The position numbers and the translations under genes were made by a program. The notes below the pieces were generated by a model. That model was not told the DNA's origin. It searched no databases and was given only the letters and a program-made list of their open reading frames with translations. DNA of 64,000 nt from DMER64 sp041654355 (GTDB lineage Bacteria > Bacteroidota > Bacteroidia > Bacteroidales > UBA932). The stretch lies in NCBI GenBank assembly GCA_041654355.1, contig JBAZDQ010000001.1:144624-208623 (forward strand). The letters are read 5' to 3'. Shown here piece by piece: positions 8,518-17,490 of the stretch; within the stretch, counting starts at the first letter, position 1; every line of letters starts with the position of its first letter.

Positions 8518-11107
8518 GACTCCATTGATGGACCAGTATTTTGCCATTAAGGCAGAATATCCGGATGCCCTGCTGCTTTTCAGGGTTGGTGATTTTTATG
8601 AGACGTTCGGAGAAGATGCCATCAAATCTTCCAAAGCACTTGGAATAGTTCTTACCCGTCGCGCAAACGGATCCGCATCCTCGGTGGAATTGGCGGGCTT
8701 TCCCCACCATGCCCTGGACACATATCTGCCAAAACTGGTTCGGGCCGGTTACAAAGTTGCCGTCTGCGATCAGCTGGAAGATCCCAAACTCGCCAAAAAA
8801 ATCGTGAAAAGAGGGATCACGGAAGTGGTGACCCCAGGCCTTTCCTATAATCCGCAATTGCTGGAAGCCTCGGAACATAATTTTCTGGCGGGCATTTTTT
8901 CCGGCCGCACCAGGGAAGGGGAATTAACAGGCATTGCTTTTACGGACATATCCACGGGAACCATACAGGTTGCCCAGGGAGACCGGTCTTACATAGAAAG
9001 CCTTTTGTCCCAATACAACCCAAGGGAAATATTAGTGTCCAGGGACCAGGAGAAAAAATGGAAGACAGCAGTCGGTTCCGCTGCTTTTGTTTCTACCATA
9101 GATGATTGGGCATTCGTGTACGATGCAGCTCAGGAGAAAGTAAAAACCCAATTTGGCGTTGACAGTTTGAAAGGATTTGGTGTTGAAAACCTTCCATTTG
9201 CTATATCTGCTGTGGGAGCCGTTCTTTTTTACCTGGAGATCAATAAATACGCCCGTTACGATCATTTATGCACCTTGCAGCGAATAGATTCCGGCCGCCT
9301 GATGTGGCTGGACAAATACAGCATCCGGAACATGGAACTTTTTCCGCGTCACGACAACCCGGAAAATGGGGCGAGCCTTATTGAAGTCATTGATAAGACG
9401 CACACACCCATGGGAGCCAGGTTGCTGCGGCAATGGATGGTGATGCCCCTGCGCCATATTGGTGATATTCACGAAAGACACAATGTCATAGAAGTTTTCC
9501 TGGAACAGTGGGATCTTACAGGAAAATTGCGAAAAATGCTCTCCCAGACCGGTGACATGGAACGGCTTGTATCACGCGCGGCTGCAGGACGAATTACGCC
9601 ACGGGAAGCGGGACAGATAAAAACGGCTTTAATCCAGACATCAAAGATCAGGCAATTACTGGCTAAAACCGAAGAAGCCCATGCCGTTCAAAAAGATACA
9701 GATAATCTGGACGACTGTACTGAATTGGTGGAAATCCTGAACCGGACACTGGTGGCTTCACCTCCCGCACAACTGGGCAAAAGCCAGGTGGTAGCTCCCG
9801 GATACGATCCACAGCTTGATGAATTGCGCCATATTGTGTCGCACAATAAGGAATACCTGCAGGAAATGCAGCAAAAAGCCGCCGATGCAACAGGGATATC
9901 TTCCCTGAAGATCAGTTTCAATAATGTATTCGGGTATTATATTGAAGTCCGGAACACCCACAAAGACAAAGTGCCTTCTTCCTGGATCCGGAAACAAACG
10001 CTGGTTAGTGCCGAGCGTTACATTACGGAAGAACTCAAGTCTTACGAAGAAAAGATCCTGGGAGCAGAAGAAAGGATCGCTTTGCTGGAACAGGAAATCT
10101 TTGCGCAACTGATGGAAACGATCCGGCGTTACATCCGTCCCATACAGGAAAATTCCCGCATACTGGCCAGGCTGGACGTATTGCTTGGATTTGCCATTTT
10201 GGCACGGGAGCAAAAATATTGCCGGCCCCGCGTGGAAGAATCCGATGTCATTGATATCCACCAGGGACGCCACCCTGTTCTGGAAACGCTAATGCCTCCG
10301 GGAGAAGCCTACATCCCAAACGACGTTTACCTGGACAACGAAAATCAACAGATCATCATCCTGACCGGACCCAATATGGCCGGGAAATCCGCTTTATTAC
10401 GCCAGACGGGACTGATAATCCTTCTGGCGCAGATAGGTTCTTACGTGCCTGCGCGGGAAGCCACACTGGGCATAGTGGACAAATTGTTTACCCGTGTTGG
10501 GGCTTCGGACAATATGGCCCGCCGGGAATCCACGTTTATGGTAGAAATGCTGGAATCGGCCGCTATTCTGAACAATATAACAGGCAAATCCCTGGTGCTT
10601 TTTGATGAAATTGGGCGCGGGACAAGCACTTATGATGGCATATCAATTGCTTGGGCAATTGTGGAATACCTGCATGAAAAAGCAGGGGCACAGGCCAAAA
10701 CGCTTTTTGCCACTCATTACCACGAACTGAACCAAATGGCAGAACAGTATATCAGGGTTAAAAATTTCCACATAGCGGTGAAAGAACGAGGGCAAAAGGT
10801 GTTATTTTTGCGTAAAATGATATCCGGAGGAGTGGAACACAGCTTTGGGATCCACGTAGCCGGGATGGCGGGTATGCCCCGTCGGGTTTTGCTCACCGCA
10901 GAAGAGATTCTCAAAAGAATGGAAGCAGGCCGGGAACAGCCGCCTTCAGTAGAAAGACCTAAACAACTCTCGTTTTTTCAATTGGAAGATCCCTTGCTGC
11001 AGGCCTTGAAAAGAGATATTGAATCACTGGATTTGAATAGAATGACACCCCTGGAAGCATTTGATGCCTTACGGGAATTGAAACGAAAAATCGGACAAAA
11101 AGAATGA
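8498..11107 (+). CDS. mutS: DNA mismatch repair protein MutS
   Basis: MutS recognises mispairs and small loops and, as an ATP-driven clamp, recruits MutL. The 869-residue product carries the mismatch-reading FYE motif (GDFYETF near residue 30), the connector, lever and clamp domains, and a C-terminal ABC-type ATPase with Walker A GPNMAGKS and Walker B LVLFDEIGRGTSTYDG. Length fits MutS1. I chose the ATG at 8498 (MASQPVKTPLMDQYF) over a TTG three codons upstream because it matches the usual N-terminus and sits six bases after a perfect -7 element. The next gene starts at an ATGA overlap, implying cotranscription with an FtsX-type permease. Confidence 0.97.
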   Translation: MASQPVKTPLMDQYFAIKAEYPDALLLFRVGDFYETFGEDAIKSSKALGIVLTRRANGSASSVELAGFPHHALDTYLPKLVRAGYKVAVCDQLEDPKLAKKIVKRGITEVVTPGLSYNPQLLEASEHNFLAGIFSGRTREGELTGIAFTDISTGTIQVAQGDRSYIESLLSQYNPREILVSRDQEKKWKTAVGSAAFVSTIDDWAFVYDAAQEKVKTQFGVDSLKGFGVENLPFAISAVGAVLFYLEINKYARYDHLCTLQRIDSGRLMWLDKYSIRNMELFPRHDNPENGASLIEVIDKTHTPMGARLLRQWMVMPLRHIGDIHERHNVIEVFLEQWDLTGKLRKMLSQTGDMERLVSRAAAGRITPREAGQIKTALIQTSKIRQLLAKTEEAHAVQKDTDNLDDCTELVEILNRTLVASPPAQLGKSQVVAPGYDPQLDELRHIVSHNKEYLQEMQQKAADATGISSLKISFNNVFGYYIEVRNTHKDKVPSSWIRKQTLVSAERYITEELKSYEEKILGAEERIALLEQEIFAQLMETIRRYIRPIQENSRILARLDVLLGFAILAREQKYCRPRVEESDVIDIHQGRHPVLETLMPPGEAYIPNDVYLDNENQQIIILTGPNMAGKSALLRQTGLIILLAQIGSYVPAREATLGIVDKLFTRVGASDNMARRESTFMVEMLESAAILNNITGKSLVLFDEIGRGTSTYDGISIAWAIVEYLHEKAGAQAKTLFATHYHELNQMAEQYIRVKNFHIAVKERGQKVLFLRKMISGGVEHSFGIHVAGMAGMPRRVLLTAEEILKRMEAGREQPPSVERPKQLSFFQLEDPLLQALKRDIESLDLNRMTPLEAFDALRELKRKIGQKE

Positions 11108-12381
11108 AAAAAATCGTAAAGAGCATCAACATCTTCTTTAAACTTATGGGGGAAAGCTTCTCGTTTGCTTTTGACTCGGTAAAAGGAGACAAGTTCAGGG
11201 CTTTTCTTTCCCTTTTGGGCGTTACTATAGGGATATTTTCCATAGTAGCTGTGTTTACGGCTATAGAAGGCCTTGAAAAAAATGTACGCAACCTGTTTTC
11301 TTCCCTGGGCACCGACGTCGTCTACATTGACAAGATGTCCTGGGAGTCCTTAACAGAAGGAGAAGGTATAAAATGGTGGGAATTCAGACAACGCCCAAAC
11401 AATACGTACGAAGAATTTATTTTCCTTCAAAAAACCCTGGAAAATGCAGATATGATGGCGCTTTCAGCCATTACTTCAGCACACGTAAGGTACGGCAGAA
11501 CCACCTTACGCAATACCTCCGTTCACGGAGTGACGTACGACTGGAACCGGATCTCGGTTTTTGAAATTGACCAGGGACGGTATTTTATACCTTCAGAGGC
11601 AGCAGCAAACGTTCCATTGGCTGTCATAGGGAGTAATGTTGCGGAAGAGCTGTTCCCGGCCGGCATCTCTCCTGTGAACAATTCCATAAAGATTGGAGGG
11701 TTCTCGGTCCGTGTCATAGGGGTTATCAAGAAAAAGGGAGAATCTATGTTCGATCCGGTAACCTATGATGATGCGGTCATCATCCCGTTGCCCTTTATCC
11801 GCAATTACATTGACCTTCGCCGCACGTCCCCCAGCATTGTCGTTCACAAAGATCCTGGGGCAGATGAAGAAGAATTTATGGCCGAGTTGAGGAATGCCAT
11901 GCGAGCCGTACGTCGTCTGAAACCGGTTCAGAAAGACAACTTCGCACTCAATAAGATGTCTTTCCTGGACGATGCCCTTTCACAGCTTTTCAGCGTGATT
12001 TCCATAGCGGGATGGGTTATAGGGGGCTTTTCCATCCTTATTGGAGCTTTTGGAGTTGCCAACATCATGTTTGTATCGGTTAAGGAAAGAACACATATTA
12101 TTGGCATAGAAAAAGCCATGGGCGCAAAAAGCGCATTCGTACTGGCGCAATTTCTTTTTGAAGCGGCACTCCTGGCCATGGTAGGTGGTTTTGTGGGGAT
12201 CTTGATAGTCTGGGGATTGACGGTATTTGTTACCAGTCAGTATGATTTTGTTCTGACCATGTCTTTTTCAAACATATTGCGAGGAGTGCTGATTTCCGGG
12301 GCAGTAGGTATTGTGGCCGGATTTATTCCTTCCCTGCAGGCAGCCCGTATGAATCCTGTTGATGCTATGAATCAGCATTGA
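11104..12381 (+). CDS. ABC transporter permease, MacB/FtsX type
   Basis: A 425-residue protein with an N-terminal membrane helix (around FLSLLGVTIGIFSIVAVFT), a large periplasmic MacB-like core domain, and a C-terminal FtsX domain with three further helices (VANIMFVSVKERTHIIGIEKAMGA is the coupling segment). This is the mechanotransmission type of permease, used for export of peptides, macrolides or lipoproteins rather than for import. No ATPase gene is adjacent; the LolD-like ATPase at 30978 is 19 kb away and could be a partner, which is speculation. The start overlaps the mutS stop (ATGA). The 3' end overlaps convergent rsmA by 17 bases. Confidence 0.85.
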   Translation: MKKIVKSINIFFKLMGESFSFAFDSVKGDKFRAFLSLLGVTIGIFSIVAVFTAIEGLEKNVRNLFSSLGTDVVYIDKMSWESLTEGEGIKWWEFRQRPNNTYEEFIFLQKTLENADMMALSAITSAHVRYGRTTLRNTSVHGVTYDWNRISVFEIDQGRYFIPSEAAANVPLAVIGSNVAEELFPAGISPVNNSIKIGGFSVRVIGVIKKKGESMFDPVTYDDAVIIPLPFIRNYIDLRRTSPSIVVHKDPGADEEEFMAELRNAMRAVRRLKPVQKDNFALNKMSFLDDALSQLFSVISIAGWVIGGFSILIGAFGVANIMFVSVKERTHIIGIEKAMGAKSAFVLAQFLFEAALLAMVGGFVGILIVWGLTVFVTSQYDFVLTMSFSNILRGVLISGAVGIVAGFIPSLQAARMNPVDAMNQH

Positions 12382-13156
12382 GAATTCCGGCGACTTCTTT
12401 TGTCAATTGAACAAAATCGCTTACATCAAGTTGTTCCGGCCTTAGGTCCGGAAGGGAAGATCCCGTGATTTTACGGTTTCCCAGGATCGGTTTAAGGCTG
12501 TTACGGATGGTTTTACGCCGCTGGTTAAACGTTGTTTTAACTACTTTCAAAAAAAGATCTTCCGGACAATCCAAGGCTGTCCGGTTATTTCTTGTCAGGC
12601 GGATGACCCCGGATTGCACTTTTGGAGGCGGGACAAAGGCTCCGGGGTGAACCGTAAAAAGGTATTCAGTATGGTACCAGGCATGAAGCAAAACACTTAG
12701 TATGCCGTAAGTGCGGGATCCCGGAGGAGCGCAGTAACGCTCAGCAACTTCTTTTTGGACCATACCCACCACTTCGGGGATCCTGTCCCTGAATTCCAAG
12801 ACCCGGAAAAAGATCTGGGATGAAATGTTGTAAGGGAAATTGCCTATTAATAGAAATTCACGAGGGAACACTTCTGCGGGCAATTGCAAAAAATCTCCCT
12901 GTATCAGTCTTTTGCCTAATCCGGGATACTTCTGTTGCAGAAAAACCACCGATTCACGGTCAAGTTCAACGGCGTGATAATCTATACGGGGATGACCCCA
13001 CAGATACGTAGTAAGCACACCCGTCCCTGGGCCCACTTCAACAACAGGGACCCGCTCCCCGGCTTGTATCACCGAAAGGCTGTTAACAATCCTTTGTGCA
13101 GCACTCTGATCTTTCAGAAAATGTTGTCCCAATGCTTTTTTTGGCCTTACCTCCAT
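12365..13156 (-). CDS. rsmA: 16S rRNA (A1518/A1519-N6) dimethyltransferase RsmA/KsgA
   Basis: RsmA dimethylates two adjacent adenines in the 3' hairpin of 16S rRNA, a late step in small-subunit assembly. The 263-residue protein opens with VRPKKALGQHFLKD, the family N-terminus. It has the SAM-binding GPGTGVLT loop and the catalytic motif IV as NFPYNISS, where the first variable position is Phe. The C-terminal helical domain carries the FNQRRKTIRNSLK signature. Length is normal. A perfect TATCTTTG element (13161-13168, minus strand) sits four bases before the ATG, one of the clearest leaderless arrangements in the window. Confidence 0.96.
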   Translation of the reverse strand: MEVRPKKALGQHFLKDQSAAQRIVNSLSVIQAGERVPVVEVGPGTGVLTTYLWGHPRIDYHAVELDRESVVFLQQKYPGLGKRLIQGDFLQLPAEVFPREFLLIGNFPYNISSQIFFRVLEFRDRIPEVVGMVQKEVAERYCAPPGSRTYGILSVLLHAWYHTEYLFTVHPGAFVPPPKVQSGVIRLTRNNRTALDCPEDLFLKVVKTTFNQRRKTIRNSLKPILGNRKITGSSLPDLRPEQLDVSDFVQLTKEVAGILNADS

Positions 13157-13160
13157 GGTA

Positions 13161-13183
13161 CAAAGATAGTTTTTATACCTTTA
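13161..13183. promoter_or_regulatory. Divergent promoter pair, rsmA and serine hydrolase
   Basis: The minus-strand -7 element TATCTTTG occupies 13161-13168 and serves rsmA. The plus-strand near-consensus TACCTTTA occupies 13176-13183 and serves the hydrolase gene at 13206. Only seven bases separate them, so the two polymerase footprints must overlap. Confidence 0.55.
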
Positions 13184-13205
13184 GGCAACTCTAAAGGCGA
13201 ACGTT

Positions 13206-14366
13206 ATGAAAAAAACTATCTTACTTTTCTTTATTTCCCTGGTCCTTCTTTCTTGTTCCGGCAGACAGGCACGGCAAGCAGACCTGTGCCTGGAACAGAT
13301 TGCACAGCAAGTTAATGCAGTCGGCATCTCGGTAGCCGTGATCAGTAACAATGAAATTATCTACACAGGGGCCTGTGGCCTGAAAAATATCCGGACAGAA
13401 GAAAAACTCAGGCCTTCTGATCTGATGCGCATTGCCTCCATATCCAAAAGTTTTACAGCCACAGCCATTATGCAATTGTACGAAGCGGGTTGCTTTGACC
13501 TGGACGATGACATAAGTGATGCCCTGGGGTTCACTGTCAGAAACCCCCACTACCCGGATATTCCCATCACTTACAGGATGTTGCTTTCACATACTTCCTC
13601 TTTAAGCGACAAAGGCGGGTATTTTTCATTGGATGTGATCCGGCCCGAAATTACTCCTGATGTTTCCGCATCTTTCAATGAATACGCTCCCGGTACCGAT
13701 TACCAGTATTGCAACCTGGGATTCAATACGCTGGGAGTCCTGGTGGAAATTCATTCGGGAGAACGTTTTGACCAATACGTCCGCAACAATATCCTGGATC
13801 CCCTGGGTCTATACGCCTCGTTTAACGTTAATGATTTGGACACCAACAGGTTTGCAACAATTTATGCTTTTGAAGAAGGACGGTTTGTACCTTCATCACA
13901 GGCATACAATCCCAGGATAGAGGAAATAGAAAATTATGTGAAGGGTTTCTCGGCTCCGGTTTTTTCACCTACCGGAGGAATGAAGATCAGTGCACCCGGT
14001 TTGGCGCTTCATGCCCTTATCCAGATGAACGAGGGCTATTTTAACGAAATAGAAATTCTCACACCGCAAAGCGTTGCCCTTATGCAAACGCCTCAAAGTC
14101 CGGGAGAACGTTCTTCAGAAAATGAAACCTGCGGGTACGGTTTTGCCCTGGAAAGGACAGACAAGCTTATTGAAGGAGAAATCATGACAGGACATACCGG
14201 GAGCGCGTACGGACTCTACTCGGCCATGTTCTTCCAGAAAGACAAAAAATTCGGGTTTGTTGTATTGTGCAACGGATGTGACTCGTCGCTTCCCCGCCGG
14301 GAAAACGGATTTATGCCGGTTCAGACAGACGTGATCAACGCGCTCTACAAAATATTTATTCGTTAA
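13206..14366 (+). CDS. Serine hydrolase lipoprotein, beta-lactamase/class C PBP-like
   Basis: A 386-residue lipoprotein (signal MKKTILLFFISLVLLSC, lipid Cys17). It has the three active-site elements of the beta-lactamase superfamily: SxxK as SISK (nucleophile Ser78, Lys81), YxN as YCN (Tyr168), and a KTG-equivalent HTG in GHTGSAYG near the C-terminus. HTG in place of KTG is usual for the esterase/D-aminopeptidase branch, so a peptidase, esterase or peptidoglycan-modifying role is more likely than drug resistance. It stands alone, divergent from rsmA and convergent with aspS (12-base gap). Confidence 0.85.
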   Translation: MKKTILLFFISLVLLSCSGRQARQADLCLEQIAQQVNAVGISVAVISNNEIIYTGACGLKNIRTEEKLRPSDLMRIASISKSFTATAIMQLYEAGCFDLDDDISDALGFTVRNPHYPDIPITYRMLLSHTSSLSDKGGYFSLDVIRPEITPDVSASFNEYAPGTDYQYCNLGFNTLGVLVEIHSGERFDQYVRNNILDPLGLYASFNVNDLDTNRFATIYAFEEGRFVPSSQAYNPRIEEIENYVKGFSAPVFSPTGGMKISAPGLALHALIQMNEGYFNEIEILTPQSVALMQTPQSPGERSSENETCGYGFALERTDKLIEGEIMTGHTGSAYGLYSAMFFQKDKKFGFVVLCNGCDSSLPRRENGFMPVQTDVINALYKIFIR

Positions 14367-14378
14367 AGGGAACGGTTT

Positions 14379-16142
14379 TCAGGAAAGACCCAGTTCTTTC
14401 TTTTGCAGCGCATCAATTTCTGCAGGGGCATCCAGCATAACGTCCCTTCCGGCATTGTTTTTGGGAAAGGCAATGAAATCCCGGATACTTTCCGTTCCGC
14501 CGAAGAGCGAACACCAGCGGTCAAAGCCAAAGGCTATCCCTCCGTGGGGAGGTGCGCCGTATTGAAAGGCGTTTATAATAAAGGAAAATTTGGCTTTTAC
14601 TTCTTCCGGAGACATTCCCAGAACCTTGAACATACGTTCCTGCATAGCGGAATCGTGAATCCTGACAGACCCTCCGCCCACTTCTGTTCCGTTCAAAACA
14701 AAATCGTAAGCATTGGCACTAACTTGTTCCAGGTCAAGGGGATCGTCGCTATAAAACTTATCCAGGTCTTCGGGTTTGGGTGCCGTGAAAGGATGGTGTT
14801 TGGCGTAGAAACGTTGCGTTTCATCATCCCATTCCAGTAACGGAAAATCATATACCCAAAGGGGAGCGTAACGGTCTTTATCTCTCAGGCCCAGACGATT
14901 CCCCATTTCCAGCCGCAATACGCCCAGTGCTTCCAGCGTTTTTATACGAGCTCCGCTCATTACCAGGATCAGGTCCCCGTCACCGGCTCCTGTAAGATGC
15001 GCCCAGGATTCCAGGGCTTCCCGGTCAAAGAATTTATCCACCGAAGATTTGTACGTCATGACGCCGTCGGGATCTTTTGCACAACGTACATAAACCAGCC
15101 CGGCAGCTCCTATCTGCGGCCTGCGAACCCACTGGGTCAGTTCATCCAGTTGTTTCCGGGTATAGGAAGCTGCTCCTTGAACACAAATGGCTCCTACGTA
15201 AGCAGCATTGCGGAACACACTGAATTCCGTATCACGTGTCAACGGGGTAAGATCGTGGAGTAACATTTCAAAACGGATATCCGGTTTATCGCTGCCGTAT
15301 TTTTCCATAGCTGATTTCCAGGGAATGCGTGGCAGGGGAGCGGGAATATCTTTTCCAAGTACGGTCTTAAAAAGATGCAGTATCAAACCTTCAAATTGTG
15401 CCAGCACATCGTCCCTTTCAACAAATGACATTTCACAGTCTATTTGTGTGAATTCCGGCTGACGGTCTGCCCGAAGATCTTCATCCCTGAAACAGCGTAC
15501 TATTTGGAAATATTTGTCGTATCCGGATATCATCAGCAATTGTTTAAAAGTCTGCGGACTTTGCGGCAGGGCATAGAACTGTCCCTGGTTCATGCGCGAT
15601 GGTACCACAAAATCCCGGGCTCCTTCCGGGGTGGATTTTATGAGAAAGGGAGTTTCTATTTCCAGGAAACCGCATTGGCTCAGGTAACTTCTTGTTTCCT
15701 GCGCCATTTTATGGCGAAGCATCAGGGCTTTTTGCAGCGGAGGCCTTCTAAGGTCCAGGTAACGGTAGCGTGAACGCAATTCTTCTCCGCCGTCCGACTC
15801 TTCTTCTATGGTAAAAGGCGGTGTTTGGGACCGGCTTAAAATTTCTACATCCTTCAACAGTATTTCAATTTCCCCGGTGGGAATCTTTGAGTTCTTGCTG
15901 CTCCGTTCCACAACCGTTCCTTTAGCCGTAATGACATACTCGCGTCCCAGGTCTTCCACCCTGTCTGTGATCTGCCGGGGAGAGTCCCCGTTGACCACCA
16001 GCTGGGTTATGCCGTAACGGTCACGAAGATCAATAAAAGTCATACCGCCCAGTTTCCTGATACGCTGTATCCATCCGGCCAATTGTACCACTTGGCCTGC
16101 GTGAGAAAGATTGAGTGCCCCGCACGTGTGTGTCCTGTACAT
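14379..16142 (-). CDS. aspS: Aspartyl-tRNA synthetase
   Basis: Class II synthetase charging tRNA-Asp. The 587-residue length and the GAD insertion domain between motifs 2 and 3 identify the bacterial type. Visible are the N-terminal OB-fold anticodon-binding domain (LAGWIQRIRKLGGMTFIDLRD), motif 2 in FRDEDLRADRQPEFTQID, and motif 3 in GIAFGFDRW. I cannot tell whether it is discriminating or also charges tRNA-Asn. It is divergent from thyA across a very compact shared promoter region. Confidence 0.97.
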   Translation of the reverse strand: MYRTHTCGALNLSHAGQVVQLAGWIQRIRKLGGMTFIDLRDRYGITQLVVNGDSPRQITDRVEDLGREYVITAKGTVVERSSKNSKIPTGEIEILLKDVEILSRSQTPPFTIEEESDGGEELRSRYRYLDLRRPPLQKALMLRHKMAQETRSYLSQCGFLEIETPFLIKSTPEGARDFVVPSRMNQGQFYALPQSPQTFKQLLMISGYDKYFQIVRCFRDEDLRADRQPEFTQIDCEMSFVERDDVLAQFEGLILHLFKTVLGKDIPAPLPRIPWKSAMEKYGSDKPDIRFEMLLHDLTPLTRDTEFSVFRNAAYVGAICVQGAASYTRKQLDELTQWVRRPQIGAAGLVYVRCAKDPDGVMTYKSSVDKFFDREALESWAHLTGAGDGDLILVMSGARIKTLEALGVLRLEMGNRLGLRDKDRYAPLWVYDFPLLEWDDETQRFYAKHHPFTAPKPEDLDKFYSDDPLDLEQVSANAYDFVLNGTEVGGGSVRIHDSAMQERMFKVLGMSPEEVKAKFSFIINAFQYGAPPHGGIAFGFDRWCSLFGGTESIRDFIAFPKNNAGRDVMLDAPAEIDALQKKELGLS

Positions 16143-16162
16143 ATTGATGATTTTTTAGGCAA

Positions 16163-16191
16163 CAAAGGTAATTAGAAAATGGCTACCTTTG
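16163..16191. promoter_or_regulatory. Symmetric divergent promoter pair, aspS and thyA
   Basis: Perfect -7 elements face outwards: TACCTTTG on the minus strand at 16163-16170 (aspS) and TACCTTTG on the plus strand at 16184-16191 (thyA), 13 bases apart. The two form an exact 8-bp inverted repeat. The place where each promoter's -33 element should lie is occupied by the other's -7 element, and no TTTG is present there. The thyA ATG begins seven bases after its element. Confidence 0.65.
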
Positions 16192-16198
16192 TGTGGCT

Positions 16199-16993
16199 AT
16201 GCAAAACTATTTGAACCTCCTGCAACACATCCTGGATAACGGGAAGGACAAGAACGACAGAACGGGGACCGGAACGAGGAGCGTTTTCGGGTATCAGCTG
16301 CGTTGCCCTCTTTCGGAAGGATTTCCTTTGCTGACCACAAAAAAGGTACACATGAAATCCATTATTTACGAATTGCTCTGGTTTCTGAAAGGGGATACAA
16401 ATATCAAATACCTGAACGACAACGGGGTAACCATATGGGATGAATGGGCGGATTCCACGGGTGAACTGGGGCCTGTTTACGGCAAACAATGGAGGTCCTG
16501 GAAAACAGGGGACGGGGAAACCATAGACCAGGTTTCCCGCCTGGTAGAAGGCCTGAAAAATGACCCCGACGGCCGCCGTCATATAGTAAGCGCTTGGAAT
16601 GTAGGAGACATACCCCGAATGGCTTTGCCTCCCTGCCATGCCCTTTTCCAGTTTTATGTGGCTGACGGGAAACTTTCCTGCCAGCTTTACCAGCGCAGTG
16701 CGGACGTCTTTTTGGGCGTGCCTTTCAACATAGCCTCCTATGCCTTGCTTACCCTGATGGTGGCACAAGTTTGCGGTTACGAACCGGGAGACTACATACA
16801 CACCTTCGGAGACGTACACATATACACCAACCACATGGAACAAGTCCGGCTGCAATTAAGCCGCACGCCGCGTCCTTTGCCCAAGATGGCGTTAAACCCG
16901 TTACGGCGGGATCTTTTTTCTTTTGAATACAAGGATTTCAGCCTTCAGGATTACGATCCCTGGCCGTCCATAAAAGCAACGGTAGCCGTATGA
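16199..16993 (+). CDS. thyA: Thymidylate synthase ThyA
   Basis: Converts dUMP to dTMP using methylene-tetrahydrofolate. The 264-residue length and the catalytic cysteine at residue 146 in LPPCHALFQFYV are the same as in the E. coli-type enzyme, and RSADVFLGVPFNIASYALL is the dUMP-binding signature. The ATG at 16199 is chosen over an in-frame GTG two codons earlier because MQNYLNLLQHILDNG matches family N-termini. It overlaps folA by four bases (ATGA), which links dihydrofolate production to its recycling enzyme in one transcript. Confidence 0.97.
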   Translation: MQNYLNLLQHILDNGKDKNDRTGTGTRSVFGYQLRCPLSEGFPLLTTKKVHMKSIIYELLWFLKGDTNIKYLNDNGVTIWDEWADSTGELGPVYGKQWRSWKTGDGETIDQVSRLVEGLKNDPDGRRHIVSAWNVGDIPRMALPPCHALFQFYVADGKLSCQLYQRSADVFLGVPFNIASYALLTLMVAQVCGYEPGDYIHTFGDVHIYTNHMEQVRLQLSRTPRPLPKMALNPLRRDLFSFEYKDFSLQDYDPWPSIKATVAV

Positions 16994-17490
16994 AAGACCA
17001 GGGCACGAACAGACCGTATACGCTATCCCTGGTGGCCGTTGTAGGGCCCGGCCTGGAACTCGGCGCAAACAATCAATTGTTGTGGCACATTTCCGAAGAT
17101 CTCAGGCACTTCAAAGCGCTTACCATGGGACACACGGTGATCATGGGAAGGAAAACCTATGAATCATTGGGGAAACCCCTTCCCGGGCGTAAGAACGTGG
17201 TTCTCTCCAGATCCGGACAAAGCCTGGAAGAAGTGCTTTCACAGATAACCGATCAGGCCGAGGTATTTGTCGTAGGCGGAGCGCAGATCTACCGGCAAAC
17301 CATCGGCCTGGCAGACAAGTTATACCTTACGCACGTTCGGGCACCCCTGCCCGGGGGAGGCGCCGATGTACTTTTTCCGCCCCTCGATTCCTTAGAGTGG
17401 AAAGAAGTCAAGCGGGAAGATTTCCTGCACGGGGCTAAATTTCCTTTTCCCTTTTCTTTCGTGACATACGAACGCATCCGGTCCCTATAG
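16990..17490 (+). CDS. folA: Dihydrofolate reductase FolA
   Basis: Reduces the dihydrofolate released by ThyA back to tetrahydrofolate with NADPH. The 166-residue protein shows the SLVAVVGPG strand, the substrate loop NNQLLWHISEDLRHFKALT with the acidic Asp, the GRKTYESLGKPLPGRKNVV nucleotide loop, and the FVVGGAQIYRQ stretch. It is translationally coupled to thyA by an ATGA overlap. Its last 56 bases overlap the end of the convergent YfhO-family gene. Confidence 0.95.
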   Translation: MKDQGTNRPYTLSLVAVVGPGLELGANNQLLWHISEDLRHFKALTMGHTVIMGRKTYESLGKPLPGRKNVVLSRSGQSLEEVLSQITDQAEVFVVGGAQIYRQTIGLADKLYLTHVRAPLPGGGADVLFPPLDSLEWKEVKREDFLHGAKFPFPFSFVTYERIRSL